DNA of 64,000 nt from Nakamurella sp. PAMC28650 (GCF_014303395.1 NZ_CP060298.1:2747001-2811000), one strand, 5' to 3'; positions 9,999-18,701 are shown, numbered from the stretch's first letter. Program-made: numbers and translations. Notes: generated by a model from the letters alone, not told the origin.

Positions 9999-10099
9999 GT
10001 CGCCTGAAGAACCAGGGCGCCTGACGACCCGAGTCGCTTGAAGACCCGAGCGCCTGGAGACCCGAGCGCCCGACGACCCGAGGCGCCTGACGACCTGCA
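9988..10099. repeat. 16-17 bp minisatellite grown from the 3' end of protein C
   Basis: About seven imperfect units of type CCTGACGACCCGAGTCG run from inside the last codons of protein C (whose stop is within CTGACGACCTGA) to the 3' end of the convergent VWA gene. It occupies the whole intergenic gap. Confidence 0.8.
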
Positions 10100-10126
10100 T
10101 GCCCTCGGTCACGGGGGCGGCCCGGA

Positions 10127-12016
10127 TCAGCTCGTCAGGCGCAGCAGGTTCGCCTGAAGGGTCGACAGGTCGGTCACCGAGGTGAAGGTGCCGCCACCGG
10201 CCTGGGCGATCTCCGTCATGGCGGCGGCGTTGACGTCGGTCGACAACCCGACGACGTCCAGCACCACGTTCTTGTTCTGGGCGGCCAGCGCACCGATGCT
10301 GCCCAACAGGGTCGCCCTGGTCAGGTTCGGGGTGGTGTCCAGGCCGTCCGTCAGGACGATGACGCGGTTGGGCCGTCCGGCCACCGCCGATCCGACGGCA
10401 TCGGCGTAGGCGGCCTGGATCGCGCCGTAGGTCCAGCTGTTGCCACCCGGCGTCAGGGCGTTCACCGCCGCGCTCAGAGCGGTCGATCGCACGGTGCCGT
10501 TCACCTGCTCGCCCAGGGCGCCGACCGGCACCAGCTTGGTGTACCCGGTGGGTCCTCCAGCGGTGGAGAACGACCACAGCCCGAACAGACCGGCCGGATG
10601 CCGCAGGATGTCCTCGTTGACGCCGGCCTGCATCCACATGATGCGTTGCAGGTTGCCCTGGACGGTGTCCATCGAACCGGAGGCGTCCAGGACGAACGTG
10701 ACGGCCGGACCGGGGGGAGCGGCTGTGGTCGGGGTGGTCTTCGGCGTGCTCGTCGGAGTGGTCCGCGCCGGGCTCGTGGTCGTCGTGGTCGTCGGGGGGT
10801 TCGTCGTCGTCGCCGTCGCTGTCGGGGCGGGGGTGGTCGACGGCGCCGAGGTGGAACCCGGGCCCGACGTGCCGGACCCGGAGCTGCCGATCGGGGTGCT
10901 GCTCGGCGCGCCCACGGTCGTGACCACCGGGCCGGCGGCGAGCCGGGCCCCCTCCCACGCGGCCTCCAGCGCCGCCCTGACCGGGACGCCCGCATCGGGG
11001 AGCTCGACGACCCTGATCGTCGGATCCACGCCGGGGGCCTTGGCGGGCGCCCCTGCCGTCCGCAGGTTGTCGGCGGTCAGGATCGCCGTCCCCTTGGCGC
11101 TGCTCAGGAAGCTGTCGAAGGCCGCTGCCGCGTCCGACATCGCGTCGGTCACCCAGGTTGCGGTCAGCGGAACGGGCATCACCTGGTCACCCGCCGTTGC
11201 CCCGGACGGATAGAGCGCGGTGAGCGCAGGCTGGTTCGCCGCGTTGTAGGCGGCCAGTTCGGACTCGACGACCGGTACCGCGGTGAATCCTCCCGTGCCG
11301 GCCGACAGCTGGGCCAGGGCGGCGTTCGTGGTGGCCGGTGACTCGGGGGCAGCGACTGCAAGTCTCTGCAGCAGAGCGGCCGAACCGGCGACCGCCGCCG
11401 TGCCGACCGTCTGCACCGGGCCGGTCGCCGACGCGGCCACCAACGATTGCAGGGCGTAGCGCGAGGCCCGGTTCGTCGTCGGATCCGGCACCGCCAGCAC
11501 CAGCGGGACGGAGCCGTTCGCGAGGTTGCCCCAACTCAGCGGGCCGCTGGGGGCGGCGCGGACGGCCAGTACCACCGGTGACGCTGCCAGGCCGGTGCTC
11601 GGGTGTCCGGCCGTCATCGCAGGATTGCTCGCATCCACCGCAGCGAGGTCGGCGGCCGAATCGACGACCCACAGTGCGGGTGCAGGTGTCGCGACGTTCT
11701 TCCAACCGCCGGCCAGGGCCGCCGCTGCCTGTCCGCCCGGCAAGGTGCTCACCGAGACCGACACGCAGGTCGAGCGCGCCACCGGATTCGTGGCGTCGAA
11801 GGCGCTGGCGGCGTCGCTGACCGCTCGGCCGGCTCCGGGTGACGCGGTCACCTCCAGCACCGTGTTGCCGGTGCAGGCCGCACTCTTCCGATCGGGGCTG
11901 ACGATCAGGACGTAGGTGATCGTCAGGCCGACCAGCAGGAGGACCACGACGGCCAGGATGATCGGCCAGGCCGCGATACGGCGACGTCGTGCGTCCGCGC
12001 TGGCGTGGCGGCCCAT
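10127..12016 (-). CDS. Membrane-anchored substrate-binding-like / von Willebrand A protein
   Basis: A 629-residue protein with a basic N terminus, one membrane segment (AAWPIILAVVVLLLVGLTIT, about residues 15-34) and an exported body. The first half resembles a periplasmic extracellular-solute-binding fold. A Ser/Thr/Pro-rich linker near residues 380-430 follows. The C-terminal VWA domain has the metal site motif FVLDASGSMD and VIVLTDGLDTTPN. A strong GGAGGAGG site precedes the ATG. It diverges from pspA across a 443-nt gap. A paralog is encoded at 39774-41603. VWA proteins usually scaffold or bind partners by a metal site; a sensing or assembly role at the envelope is inferred. Confidence 0.8.
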   Translation of the reverse strand: MGRHASADARRRRIAAWPIILAVVVLLLVGLTITYVLIVSPDRKSAACTGNTVLEVTASPGAGRAVSDAASAFDATNPVARSTCVSVSVSTLPGGQAAAALAGGWKNVATPAPALWVVDSAADLAAVDASNPAMTAGHPSTGLAASPVVLAVRAAPSGPLSWGNLANGSVPLVLAVPDPTTNRASRYALQSLVAASATGPVQTVGTAAVAGSAALLQRLAVAAPESPATTNAALAQLSAGTGGFTAVPVVESELAAYNAANQPALTALYPSGATAGDQVMPVPLTATWVTDAMSDAAAAFDSFLSSAKGTAILTADNLRTAGAPAKAPGVDPTIRVVELPDAGVPVRAALEAAWEGARLAAGPVVTTVGAPSSTPIGSSGSGTSGPGSTSAPSTTPAPTATATTTNPPTTTTTTSPARTTPTSTPKTTPTTAAPPGPAVTFVLDASGSMDTVQGNLQRIMWMQAGVNEDILRHPAGLFGLWSFSTAGGPTGYTKLVPVGALGEQVNGTVRSTALSAAVNALTPGGNSWTYGAIQAAYADAVGSAVAGRPNRVIVLTDGLDTTPNLTRATLLGSIGALAAQNKNVVLDVVGLSTDVNAAAMTEIAQAGGGTFTSVTDLSTLQANLLRLTS

Positions 12017-12226
12017 CCAACCTCCTCCTGCAACGTCGACGAGCTGATCTCACCGACGGGGACGGTCGGGCGCCGGTCGTGTCCTTCGGCCGGGGACTCC
12101 AACTCTAGGGTGCGCCCGAAGTCCTGCGGTCCGCCGGATCGTCGGGGGGTCCAGCTGCTGCCGGGCGCGCGGCCGGGGTCGGACGTGGAACGCGGGAGCC
12201 CGGAGGATCGTTCCTGATCGGCCGAC

Positions 12227-12251
12227 CTGCCACCGTCGATCGAGGTGGCAG
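12227..12251. promoter_or_regulatory. 25-bp dyad in the VWA-pspA divergent gap
   Basis: CTGCCACC at 12227-12234 is inverted as GGTGGCAG at 12244-12251, with the palindrome TCGATCGA between them. It lies in the divergent gap 12017-12459, about 210 nt from each start, and could be an operator or a hairpin. No known regulator motif is recognised. Confidence 0.4.
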
Positions 12252-12300
12252 TTGGTGGCCGGGTCCGGGGCCTGGTGGGGGACCGGGGCCGGGGTCGCTA

Positions 12301-12324
12301 CGGGAAATACCCCCGGAAATACCC
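12301..12324. repeat. Direct repeat of GGAAATACCC upstream of pspA
   Basis: Two adjacent 12-bp copies, CGGGAAATACCC and CCGGAAATACCC, followed by a third partial GGAAG. They lie about 135 nt before the pspA start and are less GC-rich than their surroundings. A stress-regulator site is possible but unproven. Confidence 0.4.
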
Positions 12325-12459
12325 GGAAGATCACGCTGACCGGGGTCGAAGGTGGAAGCTGGTGTGATCACCTGACACGATGGTGACAGGAGTGGTCGTG
12401 GCGTGCGGCGCGATCTGCACGCGAACCGGTCAATGTGAATCTGCGAGAGGACTTCAGCG

Positions 12460-13269
12460 ATGGCCAACCCCTTCGTCAAGGGATGGAAGTATTTGATGGC
12501 GCTGTTCTCGTCGAAGGTCGACGAGTACGCCGACCCGAAGGTGCAGATCCAGCAGGCCATCGAGGATGCCCAGCGTCAGCATGCCGCCCTCTCCCAGCAG
12601 GCCGCGGCCGTGATCGGCAACCAGCGCCAGCTGGAGATGAAGCTGACCCGGCAGATGGGCGATGTCGAGAGGTACCAGGCGTCAGCTCGTCAGGCCCTCG
12701 TGCTGGCGGACGAGGCGCGCACCAAGGGTGACCCGGCGAAGGCCACGCAGTACGAGCAGACGGCGCAGACGTTCGCCACCCAGCTGGTGGCCGCCGAGCA
12801 GCAGATGGAAGATCTGAAGACCATGCACGACCAGGCGCTGCAGTCCGCCGAGCAGGCCAAGAAGGCCGTCGAGAACAACGCGATGGCGCTGCAGACCAAG
12901 CTCGCCGAGCGCACCAAGCTGTTGTCACAGCTCGAGCAGGCGAAGATGCAGGAGCAGGTCTCCGCCTCGCTCAGCTCGATGTCGCAGCTGTCGGCTCCGG
13001 GCAACACTCCGTCGCTGGACGACGTTCGCGACAAGATCGAGCGCCGCTACGCGAATGCGCTCGGATCCTCCGAACTGAGCCAGAACTCGGTGGAGGGACG
13101 GATGCTCGAGGTGCAGAAGTCCACCCTGGACATGGCCGGTGCGTCACGACTGGATCAGCTGCGCGCCCAGCTGCACCCGGAGCTGTCCGGTCAGCAGGCA
13201 CGGGCGATCGACCAGTCGGCGACCGCAGCACCGGCCACTCCCGGGATTGACATCACCAAACAAGGCTGA
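12460..13269 (+). CDS. pspA: PspA/IM30 family envelope-stress protein
   Basis: A 269-residue protein. An amphipathic N-terminal helix ([20 protein letters not shown]) is followed by the long PspA coiled coil, about residues 25-180 ([20 protein letters not shown] onward). The Gln/Ala-rich tail is typical of actinobacterial members such as the mycobacterial 35-kDa antigen (Rv2744c). PspA-family proteins bind stressed cytoplasmic membranes and form oligomers. GAGAGGAC lies 8 to 10 nt before the ATG. pspM follows with a TGATG overlap, matching the mycobacterial Psp locus. The ClgR regulator gene that precedes pspA in mycobacteria is replaced here by the divergent VWA gene. Confidence 0.93.
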
Positions 13270-14135
13270 TGCGGATGAACCCGATGGCCAGGGTGCTGAA
13301 GAATTCGGTGCTCAAGGGCGCTGCCGGTCGCAATGCGGCCGGGGCCCTGACCCGTGGGGTCGAGGTGGCCGGCCAGGTGGGAGCGTCGGCGTCGGAATTC
13401 CTCCGGGTCCGCCGCGACCCGGCCGAGGTGGCCAGGAGGCGACGGCGCGCCGCCATCAGACGCACCAACATCTGGGGTGCAGGCACGGCGATCGGTGCTG
13501 CTGCGGGTGCGGCCCTGACGGTCGACCTGGTCAGCCACGGGGTCACCGCGACGGTGGTCTTCTCGTTGATCCTGGTCGCGGCGTTGATCGTCTGGTGCGT
13601 GCTCGGTCTGGTGCGGTCCACCAGCGACCTGCGGATGCGCAGCCGCGCAGTGCGGACTCTGCCGCCGCCGCAACCGGCCCGCCGGACGGTGTCCTCGCGG
13701 ATCCGGACCGATGTCGGACGGTTGGACATGTTCTCCGACGGGCTGCGGGACCTGCTCTCGATGCTGCCCTTCGACGCGTCGAGCGGTCTGTCCACGGTTC
13801 GCCTGGACGTGATCGCCTCGGCCGACGAGGCGGAGCGGCTGCTCCGGCGCCAGGCCCAGGAGTACACGGTGTTGCGCAGGACGACCGGGGGTGCGCCGAG
13901 GGACGCCCGACCGGCGCTGGAGAGCACGGCGGCGTCGCTGGCGGGGCAGATCCATTCCGGCGTCCTGCACTACGGACAGTTGGTGGCCGCGGCGACGGAC
14001 GCCGTGCCTGCCTCCGCAGAACTGCAGGCCGCCGTGGCGGACCTGCAGCCGGCCACCGATCGACTGCGTGCGCTGGCCATGGGAATGCGTGAGATCGCCG
14101 AGCATGCGCGGCCGAACCGGAGCGCTTCGGGCTGA
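13269..14135 (+). CDS. pspM: Phage-shock envelope-stress membrane protein PspM
   Basis: A 288-residue membrane protein whose ATG overlaps the pspA stop (TGATG). An N-terminal basic segment (AEVARRRRRAAIRRTN) precedes two membrane helices (GAGTAIGAAAGAALTVDLVS and ATVVFSLILVAALIVWCVLG, about residues 72-118). A cytosolic helical C-terminal half follows. Layout and position match Rv2743c (PspM), which helps dock PspA at the membrane in mycobacteria. The two-TM plus helical tail architecture resembles the unrelated-looking 41673-42392 protein, which also follows a VWA gene. Confidence 0.8.
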   Translation: MRMNPMARVLKNSVLKGAAGRNAAGALTRGVEVAGQVGASASEFLRVRRDPAEVARRRRRAAIRRTNIWGAGTAIGAAAGAALTVDLVSHGVTATVVFSLILVAALIVWCVLGLVRSTSDLRMRSRAVRTLPPPQPARRTVSSRIRTDVGRLDMFSDGLRDLLSMLPFDASSGLSTVRLDVIASADEAERLLRRQAQEYTVLRRTTGGAPRDARPALESTAASLAGQIHSGVLHYGQLVAAATDAVPASAELQAAVADLQPATDRLRALAMGMREIAEHARPNRSASG

Positions 14136-14321
14136 CCGGTACCGGTCGGCCCACGTCTGCGCTGCCGGCCCTCGCCGGCCGACCCGGTGCGGGGTGCGGT
14201 CGACGCGGGCGAATCGCAGCGCGGGCAATCCCTCTGCTGGCACACTGCGGGAGGAAGGGCCGTTCATTGCCGAGCAGGCCCGGAGGCAGGGTCGGGGCGG
14301 TAGCGGAGCGGGGAGGCCGGA

Positions 14322-16310
14322 GTGAACGTGCTGGGGGTCGATTTCGGGACGTCCAACACCGTGGCCGTGCTCGTCGGCGACGGACGTCCGCCCCGCGTGC
14401 TGGCGATCGACGGCGTGGGCGCCCTGCCCTCCTGCGTCTACATCGACGACGACGGCTCCCTGACCGTGGGACGGGATGCCGAGCGCAGGGCGCGACTTGC
14501 TCCCGAACGTTTCGAGGCCAACCCGAAACGTCGGATCGACGACGGCGAGATCCTCCTCGGGGTCAGGGTCGTTCCCGTGGTGGAGGCCATCGCCGCCGTC
14601 CTGCGGCGGGTGATCGACGAGGCGCGGCGTCAGCTCAACGGACGATCGCCGGACCACATCAACCTGACCCACCCGGCGGGGTGGGGCGCGGCCAGGCAGA
14701 ACATCCTGCTGGCCGCAGCCAGAACGGCTGGTCTGGGGCCCGCGCTGTCACTGGTGCCGGAGCCGGTGGCCGCCGCCGCCCATTTCTCCTCGCTGCCCGG
14801 TAGGTCGATGACCCCCGGGGCGAGCCTGGCCGTCTACGACCTCGGCGGCGGCACGTTCGACTGCGCCGTGGTCGGCTCCACGCCCAACGGATTCACCGTG
14901 CTGGCCGAATCCGGACTGGCGGACGTGGGCGGGGTCGACTTCGACCAGGCGGTCGTCGACCATCTGGGCCGCACCGTCTCCTCCCACGATCCAGCCAAGT
15001 GGCAGGCGCTGTCCCGCCCTCGGAATTCGACCGACCGACGCGCGGCCAGAACCCTGCGGGAGGACGTCCGCGCCGGCAAGGAGACGCTGTCCCGGTACGC
15101 GCAGGCGGATCTGCCGCTGCCGGACCCCTTCGACGACACCCTGCTGACCCGCAAGGAATTCGAGGGACTGATCCGACCGGTGATCGCCCGTACCGTCGAG
15201 GTGCTCGCCTCGACGATCGGCAGGGCCGGACTGACCGCGGACCGTCTGGGCGGCATCTACCTGGTCGGCGGTTCGAGCCGGATCCCGCTGGTGGCCGCCA
15301 TGATCGCGGACAGACTCGGGGTCGTGCCCGTCACGCTGGACCAGCCCGAGACGGCCGTGGCGATGGGTGCCGCACTGATTCCCGTTCGGGCGCAACCACA
15401 AAGCCGCACCGAGTTCCTGGGTGGGGCCGCCGCTGCGGGTCAGATCGGTCCCGTCTCCACCGGCGGGCCGGGTCGGCCCGGTGGGTACGGGCCGGTCGGT
15501 CAGCAGTACGACTCCGGCCCGCCGACACCACCCGTGCCCGGCCGCGGTGGCGCCGTGGGCCGGCCGAGGCGCAACCGGGTGTTGCTGATCGCCGCCGTGG
15601 TCGTGGCGGTGCTCGTCGCCGGTACCGCGGCCGTGGTCGCCACCAGATCGAGTTCGGCGGCCGGCGGCCCGGTCGACATCTCGAGCCCTCCGTCAAGCCC
15701 CGGGTCCACCACCAGACCCCCGACCACCTCGAGGCCGACGACCACGCCGACGAGCGCGAGCCGGAAGTCGGTCAGCTCGTCCTCGACCGGGCCGTCCAGG
15801 ACCAGCGGGTCACGCTCGACCACCTCCAGCAGTGGACCGGTGGACCCGACCGGATGCAGCACGGTGGGCGACGCCCGCGGTATCAGCGGGTGCATGCAGC
15901 CGGCGCTGGGATCTCTGGGCGTGCTCGACTGCACGGCGGATCCGGCCCAGCTGAAACTCGACACCACCACCGAGGCCGAGCTCAAGACGCTGACCACGTC
16001 GTTCGCCACGTGCGTCGATCGCGCCGCCGGCTACGCCACGGTGATCTTCCAGACCACCGGTGTGGCCGGGCGGGACGTGCTCTGGCCATTCCTGCTGGGC
16101 CAGTTCACCCCGACCCGCAACGGGACATGGCACACCGGAAAGGCCTCCTGTCCGTACGCGGTGGGACTCAGCTCGTCCGGCCACCCCGCGTTGGCCTGGA
16201 AGGACTCCACCCGCCCGGTGCTGGCCTTCATCGGCGCCGGCAACGGCATCTCGGAGAGCGATCTGGTCACCTACTGGTCGAAAGCCCTCGGAGCCACCGT
16301 CACCGGCTGA
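14322..16310 (+). CDS. Membrane-anchored Hsp70-like protein
   Basis: A 662-residue protein. Residues 1-350 are an Hsp70 nucleotide-binding domain: phosphate 1 VDFGTSNTVAVL, the LVPEPVAAAAHF segment, phosphate 2 VYDLGGGTFDCAVV, and the adenosine motif LVGGSSRIPLVAAMI. It lacks the DnaK peptide-binding lid. Instead a Gly/Pro linker, one membrane helix (VLLIAAVVVAVLVAGTAAVV, near residue 425), a Ser/Thr-rich stalk and an exported C-terminal domain with four cysteines follow. The start is GTG with GGGGAGG upstream. It lies 186 nt after pspM, suggesting a chaperone-like sensor for the envelope stress block; the role is inferred. Confidence 0.82.
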   Translation: MNVLGVDFGTSNTVAVLVGDGRPPRVLAIDGVGALPSCVYIDDDGSLTVGRDAERRARLAPERFEANPKRRIDDGEILLGVRVVPVVEAIAAVLRRVIDEARRQLNGRSPDHINLTHPAGWGAARQNILLAAARTAGLGPALSLVPEPVAAAAHFSSLPGRSMTPGASLAVYDLGGGTFDCAVVGSTPNGFTVLAESGLADVGGVDFDQAVVDHLGRTVSSHDPAKWQALSRPRNSTDRRAARTLREDVRAGKETLSRYAQADLPLPDPFDDTLLTRKEFEGLIRPVIARTVEVLASTIGRAGLTADRLGGIYLVGGSSRIPLVAAMIADRLGVVPVTLDQPETAVAMGAALIPVRAQPQSRTEFLGGAAAAGQIGPVSTGGPGRPGGYGPVGQQYDSGPPTPPVPGRGGAVGRPRRNRVLLIAAVVVAVLVAGTAAVVATRSSSAAGGPVDISSPPSSPGSTTRPPTTSRPTTTPTSASRKSVSSSSTGPSRTSGSRSTTSSSGPVDPTGCSTVGDARGISGCMQPALGSLGVLDCTADPAQLKLDTTTEAELKTLTTSFATCVDRAAGYATVIFQTTGVAGRDVLWPFLLGQFTPTRNGTWHTGKASCPYAVGLSSSGHPALAWKDSTRPVLAFIGAGNGISESDLVTYWSKALGATVTG

Positions 16311-16342
16311 TCGACCGGAGAAGCGGGCCAGGGCCGCACCGG

Positions 16343-16348
16343 TACAGT
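16343..16348 (+). promoter_or_regulatory. -10 box for leaderless DUF3046
   Basis: TACAGT ends 8 nt before the ATG at 16357 and no ribosome site is present, so a leaderless message is likely. Confidence 0.45.
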
Positions 16349-16356
16349 CGACGGTC

Positions 16357-16566
16357 ATGCGCCTGACCGAGTTCCGTGCCCTGATGACGGCTCAGTTCGG
16401 GTCCCACCGTGCCTCCTCGGTGGCCTCGGACCATGTCTTCTCAGCGCTCGGCGGACGAACGGTGGACGAGGCGATCAGGGCCGGCGAGAACCCGAAGAGG
16501 GTCTGGGCCGTGGTGTGCGAGACCTTCGAGGTGCCGGCATCCCTGCATCACGGACTGCCCGACTGA
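16357..16566 (+). CDS. DUF3046 protein
   Basis: A 69-residue protein, MRLTEFRALMTAQFGSHRAS onward, ending LHHGLPD. The family is short, actinobacterial and found beside recA. Its function is unknown. The start is fixed by the family consensus MRLTEF and by the -10 box just upstream. Confidence 0.88.
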   Translation: MRLTEFRALMTAQFGSHRASSVASDHVFSALGGRTVDEAIRAGENPKRVWAVVCETFEVPASLHHGLPD

Positions 16567-16623
16567 GGTCCCGCACCCGGTGCCTGCGCAGCGCGACACG
16601 CCGTCGTGCGACTTGCTGGCATC

Positions 16624-16639
16624 TCGAACATCTGTACGT
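16624..16639 (+). promoter_or_regulatory. LexA box candidate upstream of recA
   Basis: TCGAACATCTGTACGT matches the actinobacterial SOS box (TCGAAC-N4-GTTCGA) with GTAC in place of GTTC in the right half. It lies 164 nt before the recA start and 56 nt before the RecA-NDp-type promoter. Confidence 0.6.
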
Positions 16640-16663
16640 CTAGAGTTATCCCCATACCTGTTG

Positions 16664-16672
16664 TTGTCCACA
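16664..16672 (+). promoter_or_regulatory. DnaA box upstream of recA
   Basis: TTGTCCACA is identical to the preferred high-GC actinobacterial DnaA box. A weaker TTATCCCCA lies at 16646-16654. Two sites are too few to call an origin; a regulatory link to DnaA is possible. Confidence 0.45.
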
Positions 16673-16694
16673 TTCCGGGGCGGCTGCGGGTGAC

Positions 16695-16716
16695 TGTCGG
16701 TGCTTCGTTCTACCGT
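16695..16716 (+). promoter_or_regulatory. RecA-NDp / PafBC-type promoter of recA
   Basis: TGTCGGTG at 16695-16702, exactly 8 nt, then TACCGT at 16711-16716 is a full match to the LexA-independent DNA-damage promoter (TGTCRGTG-N8-TANNNT) known from mycobacterial recA and served by PafBC. With the LexA box upstream, recA has dual control. Confidence 0.8.
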
Positions 16717-16802
16717 CGGTCAGGACAGCACAACGGACATCACGCCAGGCGGTGCAGCACCGGTCGGGCGACCTGAGAACACGAAAGGCACGGGGTTGGG
16801 CC

Positions 16803-17840
16803 ATGTCGGCACCGGATCGTGAAAAAGCACTCGGAATCGCACTAGCGCAGATCGAGAAGCAGTTCGGTAAGGGATCGGTGATGCGTCTGGGCGACGAGGG
16901 TCGCGCGCCGGTCGAGGTGATTCCCACCGGCTCCATCGCGCTGGACGTGGCGCTGGGCATCGGTGGACTGCCGCGCGGCCGGGTGGTCGAGATCTACGGT
17001 CCGGAGTCCTCGGGCAAGACGACCGTCACCCTCCACGCGGTGGCCAGCGTGCAGGCGGCCGGCGGGATCGCAGCCTTCATCGATGCGGAGCACGCGCTCG
17101 ATCCGGAGTATGCAAAGGCGCTCGGCGTCGACACCGATGCGCTGCTGGTGTCGCAGCCGGACACCGGCGAGCAGGCTCTGGAGATCGCCGACATGCTGAT
17201 CCGCTCCGGCGCGATCGATCTGGTCGTCATCGACTCCGTCGCCGCTCTGGTTCCGAGGGCGGAAATCGAAGGCGAGATGGGTGACAGCCACGTCGGTCTG
17301 CAGGCCAGGTTGATGTCCCAGGCCCTCCGCAAGATCGCCGGTGCGCTGAGCAACACCAACACCACCATGATCTTCATCAACCAGCTCCGCGAGAAGATCG
17401 GAGTGATGTTCGGTTCGCCGGAGACCACCACCGGTGGTAAGGCATTGAAGTTCTACGCGTCCGTCCGACTCGACATCCGCCGTATCGAGGCGCTCAAGGA
17501 CGGCACCGACATCGTCGGTAACCGGACCAGGGTCAAGGTCGTCAAGAACAAGATGGCCCCGCCGTTCAAGCAGGCGGAGTTCGACATCATCTACGGCCAG
17601 GGCATCTCCCGTGAGGGGTCGCTCATCGATGTCGGGGTGGAGCAGGGCCTGGTCCGCAAGGCCGGTGCCTGGTACACCTACGACGGGGAGCAGCTCGGAC
17701 AGGGCAAGGAGAACGCCCGGACCTTCCTGCGCGAGAACCCGGATATCGGCGAAGAGATCGAGAAGCGGATCAAGGAGAAGCTGGGCGTCGGCGCGCGTAT
17801 CGACGACGATGCGGTCGCTCCCGCACCTGTCGAGTTCTGA
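16803..17840 (+). CDS. recA: Recombinase RecA
   Basis: A 345-residue RecA. Walker A GPESSGKT is at residues 66-73, the same numbering as E. coli Rec[21 protein letters not shown] gives Walker B and loop L1, and [20 protein letters not shown] gives loop L2. The C terminus is Pro/Ala-rich. It forms the strand-exchange filament and the co-protease that triggers LexA cleavage. I chose the ATG at 16803 because homology begins at [20 protein letters not shown]. No intein is present. recX follows at once. Promoter elements are a RecA-NDp-type promoter and a LexA box. Confidence 0.98.
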   Translation: MSAPDREKALGIALAQIEKQFGKGSVMRLGDEGRAPVEVIPTGSIALDVALGIGGLPRGRVVEIYGPESSGKTTVTLHAVASVQAAGGIAAFIDAEHALDPEYAKALGVDTDALLVSQPDTGEQALEIADMLIRSGAIDLVVIDSVAALVPRAEIEGEMGDSHVGLQARLMSQALRKIAGALSNTNTTMIFINQLREKIGVMFGSPETTTGGKALKFYASVRLDIRRIEALKDGTDIVGNRTRVKVVKNKMAPPFKQAEFDIIYGQGISREGSLIDVGVEQGLVRKAGAWYTYDGEQLGQGKENARTFLRENPDIGEEIEKRIKEKLGVGARIDDDAVAPAPVEF

Positions 17841-17852
17841 TCGGTCCCGCTC

Positions 17853-18701
17853 TTGTCTTCCGGGATCAGTCCGGTGGTACCGGGCAACATTCGAGGAGAA
17901 AGACCATCGCGTGCGAACCAGTCCGCCGCCCAGCCGTCACCGCGGCAGGGCGGCGGCGGTCGCACCGATCACCCGGCAACGGATCGGTCTGACCCGGATG
18001 ATCGGGAAGGGCGACTGACGCTCCTGGCCGACCAGATCGCAGCTGTCGAACGCGGCGAAGCCGAGGGCGGTACCTCTGATCGAGAAACGGCCGGGACCCA
18101 TCCGGATCGGAGTGATCGGCTGGATGGTGGTCGAGCTCCAGGGGCCGGTCGCCGGCGGAAGACCGCCGGTCGGCGATCGGGAGACCGGTCGGAGGGTGCC
18201 GAACTGTCGCCGGCTCAGCAGAGCGCCGCGGCACGGGCGATCTGCCTGCGGCTGCTGACCGTTGCGCCTCGTCCGCGTGCCGGCTTGGCCCAGGCGCTCA
18301 GACGCAAGGAGATCCCCGATGACATCGCCGAGGCGGTGCTCGACCGCCTGACCCAGGTCGGGCTGATCGACGACGTCGCCTATGCCCACAGCTTCGTCAG
18401 GACCAAGCACCGCGACCGGGCGCTCGGCCGGAGTGCTCTGCGGACCGAGCTCCGCCGGCTCGGGGTCGACGAGGAATCGGTGGCCGATGCCGTGGAGACG
18501 GTCGACCCGGGAGCCGAGCGTGCCAGGGCTCAGGAGCTGATCTCCAAGCGATTGGACGCGGCCATGGGCGCCGGGTCGGTTGCTGCGCGGCGCCGGCTGC
18601 TCGGCCTGCTGGGGCGGCGTGGCTATCCACCGGACATCGCCCTCTCGGTGGTCGACGATGCGATCGCGGGATACGCCGACGGCCGGGACGAGTGGCGCTG
18701 A
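17853..18701 (+). CDS. recX: Regulatory protein RecX (N terminus uncertain)
   Basis: The conserved RecX three-helix repeats run from AICLRLLTVAPRPRAGLAQA (near residue 130) to the end, with the family motif DDVAYAHSFVRTKHRDRALG. RecX caps and inhibits RecA filaments. The first 120 residues are Gly/Arg/Asp-rich and unlike RecX. The only in-frame starts before the core are TTG at 17853 and GTG at 17874, neither with a ribosome site. A strong site (GAGGAG, 17893-17898) instead precedes GTG 17911 in another frame, giving a 35-codon ORF that stops at 18018. The true start is thus unclear: an upstream peptide, a frameshift or a non-standard start are all possible. Confidence 0.85.
   Translation: MSSGISPVVPGNIRGERPSRANQSAAQPSPRQGGGGRTDHPATDRSDPDDREGRLTLLADQIAAVERGEAEGGTSDRETAGTHPDRSDRLDGGRAPGAGRRRKTAGRRSGDRSEGAELSPAQQSAAARAICLRLLTVAPRPRAGLAQALRRKEIPDDIAEAVLDRLTQVGLIDDVAYAHSFVRTKHRDRALGRSALRTELRRLGVDEESVADAVETVDPGAERARAQELISKRLDAAMGAGSVAARRRLLGLLGRRGYPPDIALSVVDDAIAGYADGRDEWR

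Noticed and set aside
8037-10958. 973-codon minus-strand open frame
   Set aside because: It is the antisense shadow of proteins B, C and part of the VWA gene; composition is Arg/Gly/His-rich with no domain, and the plus-strand genes have conserved cysteines.
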